This document shows positions 41,972-44,796 of a stretch of 44,796 nt of DNA, piece after piece. Each line of letters starts with the position of its first letter. Position 1 is the first letter of the stretch. The translations under genes and the position numbers were made by a program. The notes beneath the pieces are model-generated. The model ran no database searches, was not told where the DNA came from, and saw nothing but the letters and a program-made list of their open reading frames with translations. Origin of the DNA: an uncultured Christensenella sp. (lineage in GTDB: Bacteria > Bacillota > Clostridia > Christensenellales > UBA3700); the NCBI GenBank assembly GCA_910576875.1, contig CAJTKI010000003.1, positions 1 through 44,796 on the forward strand, written 5' to 3'.

Positions 41972-42048
41972 AATATTTCCCCTTCGTATGATCGCACGCA
42001 ACTTGCCGATCGTATTGCCGAACAATCGAATAGCCGGTTCGCATATCT

Positions 42049-42077
42049 ATTATAATATATTTATAAAACGAATTCAA
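42049..42077 (-). promoter_or_regulatory. Promoter of the small zinc-ribbon gene
   Basis: TTGAAT (42072-42077), 17-base spacer, perfect TATAAT (42049-42054) on the minus strand. The -35 lies just left of the A/T-rich island. Confidence 0.75.
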
Positions 42078-42081
42078 TCGC

Positions 42082-42334
42082 CTATTTTCTCAAATCGATA
42101 ATATGAATATTACACGAATAATTAACATCTAGATTAGCAAAATTATTTAAGACCTTCTTTGGAACCTTATTATTATCTTCATAATTGTGGCATATTTTTT
42201 TCTCTTATAAAATTAGTTTAATGTTTAAGATTTTAAATTGTTTTACCATATAAGAAATAAAATCACATTGATACTAATAGAATTTTTATAATTAAATTCC
42301 TAATAATAACATACAAAACGATTGATATAAAAAA
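42082..42334. other. A/T-rich island beside tRNA-Leu, with a 40-codon open frame
   Basis: A roughly 250-base stretch is strikingly A/T-rich compared with the G/C-rich window. On the minus strand 42082-42204 is an open run of 40 codons ending in TAG that reads like an AT-rich protein tail (YEDNNKVPKKVLNNF ... IHIIDLRK). It has no in-frame start, and a TAA stands directly upstream, so if it was coding it is a remnant. Confidence 0.45.
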
Positions 42335-42377
42335 GTGAACAGTACACTTTTTTTATTGCAAAAGTTGTACTGTTCAC
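42329..42377 (-). terminator. Terminator of tRNA-Leu
   Basis: GTGAACAGTAC (42335-42345) pairs with GTACTGTTCAC (42367-42377); AAAAG/CTTTT extends the stem after one mismatch. On the minus strand TTTTTT follows. It lies 5 bases past the encoded CCA. Confidence 0.8.
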
Positions 42378-42381
42378 ATCT

Positions 42382-42468
42382 TGGTGCGGATGACAGGACT
42401 TGAACCTGCACAGCCTTGCGACTATAAGAACCTGAATCTTACGCGTCTGCCAATTCCGCCACATCCGC
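42382..42468 (-). tRNA. tRNA-Leu, anticodon CAG
   Basis: An 87-nt class II tRNA. Acceptor arms GCGGATG and CATCCGC pair perfectly; the anticodon arm is TAAGA-TTCAGGT-TCTTA with CAG in the 34-36 position; the variable arm is long as in tRNA-Leu; the T arm carries GGTTCAAGTCC. CCA is encoded. It reads CUG codons. It is a monocistronic gene and its 3' side borders the A/T-rich island. Confidence 0.96.
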
Positions 42469-42478
42469 ATGTGGTCTT

Positions 42479-42507
42479 AGTTTATCCTATTTCCGTCGCG
42501 AAAGCAA
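42479..42507 (-). promoter_or_regulatory. Promoter of tRNA-Leu
   Basis: TTGCTT (42502-42507), 17-base spacer, TAAACT (42479-42484) on the minus strand, with the mature 5' end about 11 bases downstream of the -10 box. Confidence 0.7.
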
Positions 42508-42701
42508 GTATTTTTGCAGAGTTTCTAAAAAACTTCGGAGACAAATTTTGTTCTCGTTACACGCAACGAACACAACGGGCGGCGCAAAGACGACGCGGCA
42601 TAGCGCGGCAAGCATCTCTCGCGCCGGTATGCGACGACGCGCGGCAAATTGTCGGCGACGGCAAAAATTTGCCGCAAAATCCGTACAAGCTTGCGCGCAT
42701 G

Positions 42702-42710
42702 TGATATAAT
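42702..42710 (+). promoter_or_regulatory. Extended -10 promoter of the DUF815 ATPase gene
   Basis: TGATATAAT (TGn plus TATAAT, 42702-42710) lies 22 bases before the start. No good -35 is seen, which is normal for extended -10 promoters. AAGGAG follows. Confidence 0.65.
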
Positions 42711-42731
42711 ATAGCGCAAGGAGAACGTTCT

Positions 42732-43976
42732 ATGGATCATTTGGCGCAAACTTGGAACATTTATCGACCGAATCAGCCGTTGATCGAACGCCTGTACGCG
42801 ATGCAAGCAGGCGAAGACAACGCCGACGGATTTGTCGGCGCGTTGCTCGAATACGGCAATCGTCGCGGCGTATGCGGCGATCTGTGGAAGCATTATATCG
42901 CGGACTGGCTGGCGTGCGATCAAAACGCATACGCCGCGGCATGCGAGCGACAAGACCCGACGCCGTTTATGCGACGGCTTGCCGAAGCGGAAGCGCCCGC
43001 GCTGTACAACCTGTTCCACGCCGATCTATCGCAATGCAAAGCGATCCCGCGCGCGATCGCGCAATCGCTGACGCATGCGACGTGCCAATCGGTCTGCGAC
43101 GCGCCGTCCGCGCAGATCCGCGAACTGTGCGCGCAACTCGACGCGGCGCCCGATCCGATCGCATTTCTCGATACGATACAGGCTTATTACAAACAACACG
43201 GCGTCGGCGATCTGGGCATCTATACGGCGTTCCATATCCAAAAGCCCGATCCGACCCGCCCGTTGGCACTGTGCCCGATCGCGCAACCGGACGTACGAAA
43301 ATTCGATCAGATTGTCGGATACGAATTGCAAAAACGACAGGTCGCCGACAACACGCTTGCGTTTTTGGCAGGCAAACCGGCGAACAACGTCCTGCTCTAC
43401 GGCGACGGCGGCACCGGAAAATCGACGACCGTCAAAGCGTTGCTCGGAGAATACGCCCCGCAAGGTCTGCGGATCGTGGAGATCTACAAACATCAATTTG
43501 CGTTGATCGGCGAAGTCATTCGCCTGTTGCGCACGCGCAACTACAAATTTTTGCTCTATTTCGACGATCTTTCGTTCGAAGAATTCGAAACGGAATACAA
43601 ATATTTCAAAGCGATCATCGACGGCGGATTGGAACGGCGTCCCGACAACATGCTGATCTACGCGACGTCCAACCGACGGCATTTGATCCGCGAGAAATTC
43701 AGCGACAAAAACGATATGGAGTTTACCGACGATCTGCATCGCAGCGACACGTTGCAAGAAAAGCTGTCTTTGGCGGCGCGCTTCGGGCTGTCGCTCTTCT
43801 ATCCGTCTCCGACCCAACAGGAATATCTGCATATCGTGCGCGAATTGGCTACACGCAACCGCATCGACTTGCCGTCGGACGAATTGGACGCGCGCGCGTT
43901 GCAGTGGCAAATGCGCAACAGCGGCAAATCCGGTCGCAGCGCGCAGCAATTTATCGATTCGTTGCAATCCGTATAA
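42732..43976 (+). CDS. DUF815-family AAA-type ATPase
   Basis: A 414-residue protein. An N-terminal helical region (about residues 1-180) leads to an ATPase domain with Walker A GDGGTGKST (224-232), Walker B LLYFDDL (274-280) and the region IYATSNRRHLIRE (about 309-321), with DDLHRSDTLQEKLSLAARFG following. This agrees with DUF815, a AAA-related family of unknown role widespread in Clostridia and proteobacteria. The Walker A Lys and both Walker B acids are intact, so ATP use is expected. It seems monocistronic, between tRNA-Leu and a convergent surface-protein gene. Confidence 0.87.
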   Translation: MDHLAQTWNIYRPNQPLIERLYAMQAGEDNADGFVGALLEYGNRRGVCGDLWKHYIADWLACDQNAYAAACERQDPTPFMRRLAEAEAPALYNLFHADLSQCKAIPRAIAQSLTHATCQSVCDAPSAQIRELCAQLDAAPDPIAFLDTIQAYYKQHGVGDLGIYTAFHIQKPDPTRPLALCPIAQPDVRKFDQIVGYELQKRQVADNTLAFLAGKPANNVLLYGDGGTGKSTTVKALLGEYAPQGLRIVEIYKHQFALIGEVIRLLRTRNYKFLLYFDDLSFEEFETEYKYFKAIIDGGLERRPDNMLIYATSNRRHLIREKFSDKNDMEFTDDLHRSDTLQEKLSLAARFGLSLFYPSPTQQEYLHIVRELATRNRIDLPSDELDARALQWQMRNSGKSGRSAQQFIDSLQSV

Positions 43977-44037
43977 CGATTGCGACCACCGACCGTGCCG
44001 TTGCATCAACGCGTTTCGATCGATATTCGAAAAGATT

Positions 44038-44062
44038 ACGCCGCCCGTAAATCGGGCGGCGT
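44038..44062. terminator. Bidirectional terminator between DUF815 gene and surface protein gene
   Basis: ACGCCGCCCG (44038-44047) and CGGGCGGCGT (44053-44062) form a perfect 10-bp stem around TAAAT. T-rich sequence follows on each strand. Confidence 0.8.
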
Positions 44063-44103
44063 TCGCTTTCCTTACAATCCGAAACAGCGTTTGCTTGCAA
44101 ACA

Positions 44104-44796
44104 TTATTCCGTCTTCTTTTTGCGAATATTGCGAATGCTGATTTCGGTAAACCAAATTGCGAACAACAGCAACGTCATCGTACCCAAAAATACCGCGATA
44201 GCGATCATGATTTGTTTGAACCACGGTTCGCTCATACCGTTGCCGCCCGCATTGCCGTTGTTGCCGTCGGTTGCGAAATCAAACTCGTACGGCGCGCTCT
44301 GCGTCGGCGTCTCCGTTACCTGTCCATCGTCCGCGATAAACACGTAGTTGCTCGCGCTGTCGCCTTTCAACTTCGCGACGACGCTGTACGTCTGCCCCGC
44401 CTGCAACGCGTCTTCCGCCACGACGTTGCCCGCTGCGTCGCGATACTCGTATTCGATCTCCACTTTGCCGTCGTACTCCGTCGGCAGTTTCAGCGTCGGC
44501 TTGCCGTCCGCCGTTTCCCACTCGCCGCGCAATTGCGCCGGCAGGATATGCCATTCGATCGTAATCGCGCCGTCCGGATCTACGCCTTGCGGCGGATTCT
44601 CCCATTCCGCGCCGTCTTTCGGCGTGACCGTCAACGTATACGTCCCCGCGTTCGTTCCGCTCACGTCGCCCGTCAGTTGCATAAAGTCCGCGTTGTAGTT
44701 CTGCAACAACGTCGCAATGTCGATCGCACCGCCCGTATACGTCGGGTCGGTCAGCGTCGGGATTTGCAACAATACGCCGTCCTGTCCGCTGATGAA
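44104..44796 (-). CDS. C-terminal part of a membrane-anchored surface protein with MBG-like repeats (start beyond window)
   Basis: The frame runs off the right edge, so only the C-terminal 230 residues are visible. They hold at least two beta-sandwich-like repeats (PTLTDPTYTGGAIDI ... GTYTLTVTPKDG; and PTEYDGKVEIEYEYRD ... YSVVAKLKGDSASNYVF), similar to MBG/bacterial Ig-like domains, then a Gly/Asn-rich spacer (DGNNGNAGGNG), one membrane helix (IMIAIAVFLGTMTLLLFAIWF) and a basic tail. Its probable role is at the cell surface; no sortase motif is present, and anchoring is by the helix. Domain number and N-terminus cannot be seen. Confidence 0.75.
   Translation of the reverse strand, partial: FISGQDGVLLQIPTLTDPTYTGGAIDIATLLQNYNADFMQLTGDVSGTNAGTYTLTVTPKDGAEWENPPQGVDPDGAITIEWHILPAQLRGEWETADGKPTLKLPTEYDGKVEIEYEYRDAAGNVVAEDALQAGQTYSVVAKLKGDSASNYVFIADDGQVTETPTQSAPYEFDFATDGNNGNAGGNGMSEPWFKQIMIAIAVFLGTMTLLLFAIWFTEISIRNIRKKKTE

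Noticed and set aside
42335..42377. Inverted repeat beside tRNA-Leu as insertion-sequence ends
   Set aside because: It is better explained as the tRNA's intrinsic terminator, with the T run on the correct strand, and no transposase lies between the arms.
1..44796. CRISPR array, phage module, toxin-antitoxin pair or known defence system
   Set aside because: I scanned both strands for direct repeats with regular spacing and for known signature proteins and saw none. The orphan genes give no support for such a claim.

Overview
The window looks like a chromosomal segment of an anaerobic, GC-rich member of the Clostridia (Bacillota), possibly a Christensenellales-type gut bacterium. The lineage guess is inference; no rRNA is present. 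It rests on an S10 ribosomal operon in Gram-positive order, strong AAGGAGG-type ribosome sites, lipoprotein signal peptides, a trimeric [FeFe] hydrogenase, a PadR/DUF1700 envelope cluster and a BspA-type surface lipoprotein.

Layout, left to right. 1-4330 (minus): rpsJ-rplC-rplD-rplW-rplB-rpsS-rplV-rpsC-rplP, with rplP cut by the window edge and the promoter near 4540. 4720-5292: a plus-strand 2H phosphoesterase that looks leaderless. 5348-7868 (minus): a small DUF1858 protein, then an SPFH protein plus a zinc-ribbon membrane protein as an operon. 8005-9441: a secreted M1-type metallopeptidase. 9599-12606: a DUF3784 membrane protein, a 36-residue Cys-rich peptide, a cytosolic GH20 hexosaminidase and tcdA. 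12653-16921 (minus): an importer operon of two paralogous lipoprotein binding proteins followed by one polypeptide that fuses permease and ATPase. 17121-21175 (minus): an electron-bifurcating-type [FeFe] hydrogenase operon (NuoE-like, NuoF-like, catalytic subunit) behind a Rex-like operator. 21368-22396: DAHP synthase, divergent from 22664-26044, a fused 4-alpha-glucanotransferase and type I pullulanase. 26102-27058: an orphan protein. 27177-29200 (minus): PadR regulator, DUF1700 protein and DUF2807-like adhesin. 29426-33601 (minus): metG-tatD-radical SAM-rsmA. 33789-36921: an MFS transporter converging on a MATE-PNPOx operon with an attenuator-like leader. 37079-38022: a small unknown protein and a GNAT acetyltransferase. 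38419-40311: a BspA-like lipoprotein behind two palindromes. 40611-42468: an orphan protein, a zinc-ribbon protein, an AT-rich island and tRNA-Leu(CAG). 42732-43976: a DUF815 ATPase. 44104 to the right edge: the C-terminal part of a membrane-anchored surface protein.

Most of the window is ordinary core metabolism and translation. The parts that stand out are the two unusual gene fusions, several readable operator or leader architectures, and the AT-rich, possibly foreign island beside the tRNA. I found no CRISPR array, intact transposase, phage module or recognisable defence system. Starts were chosen from Shine-Dalgarno position and family alignment from memory; no database search was possible.
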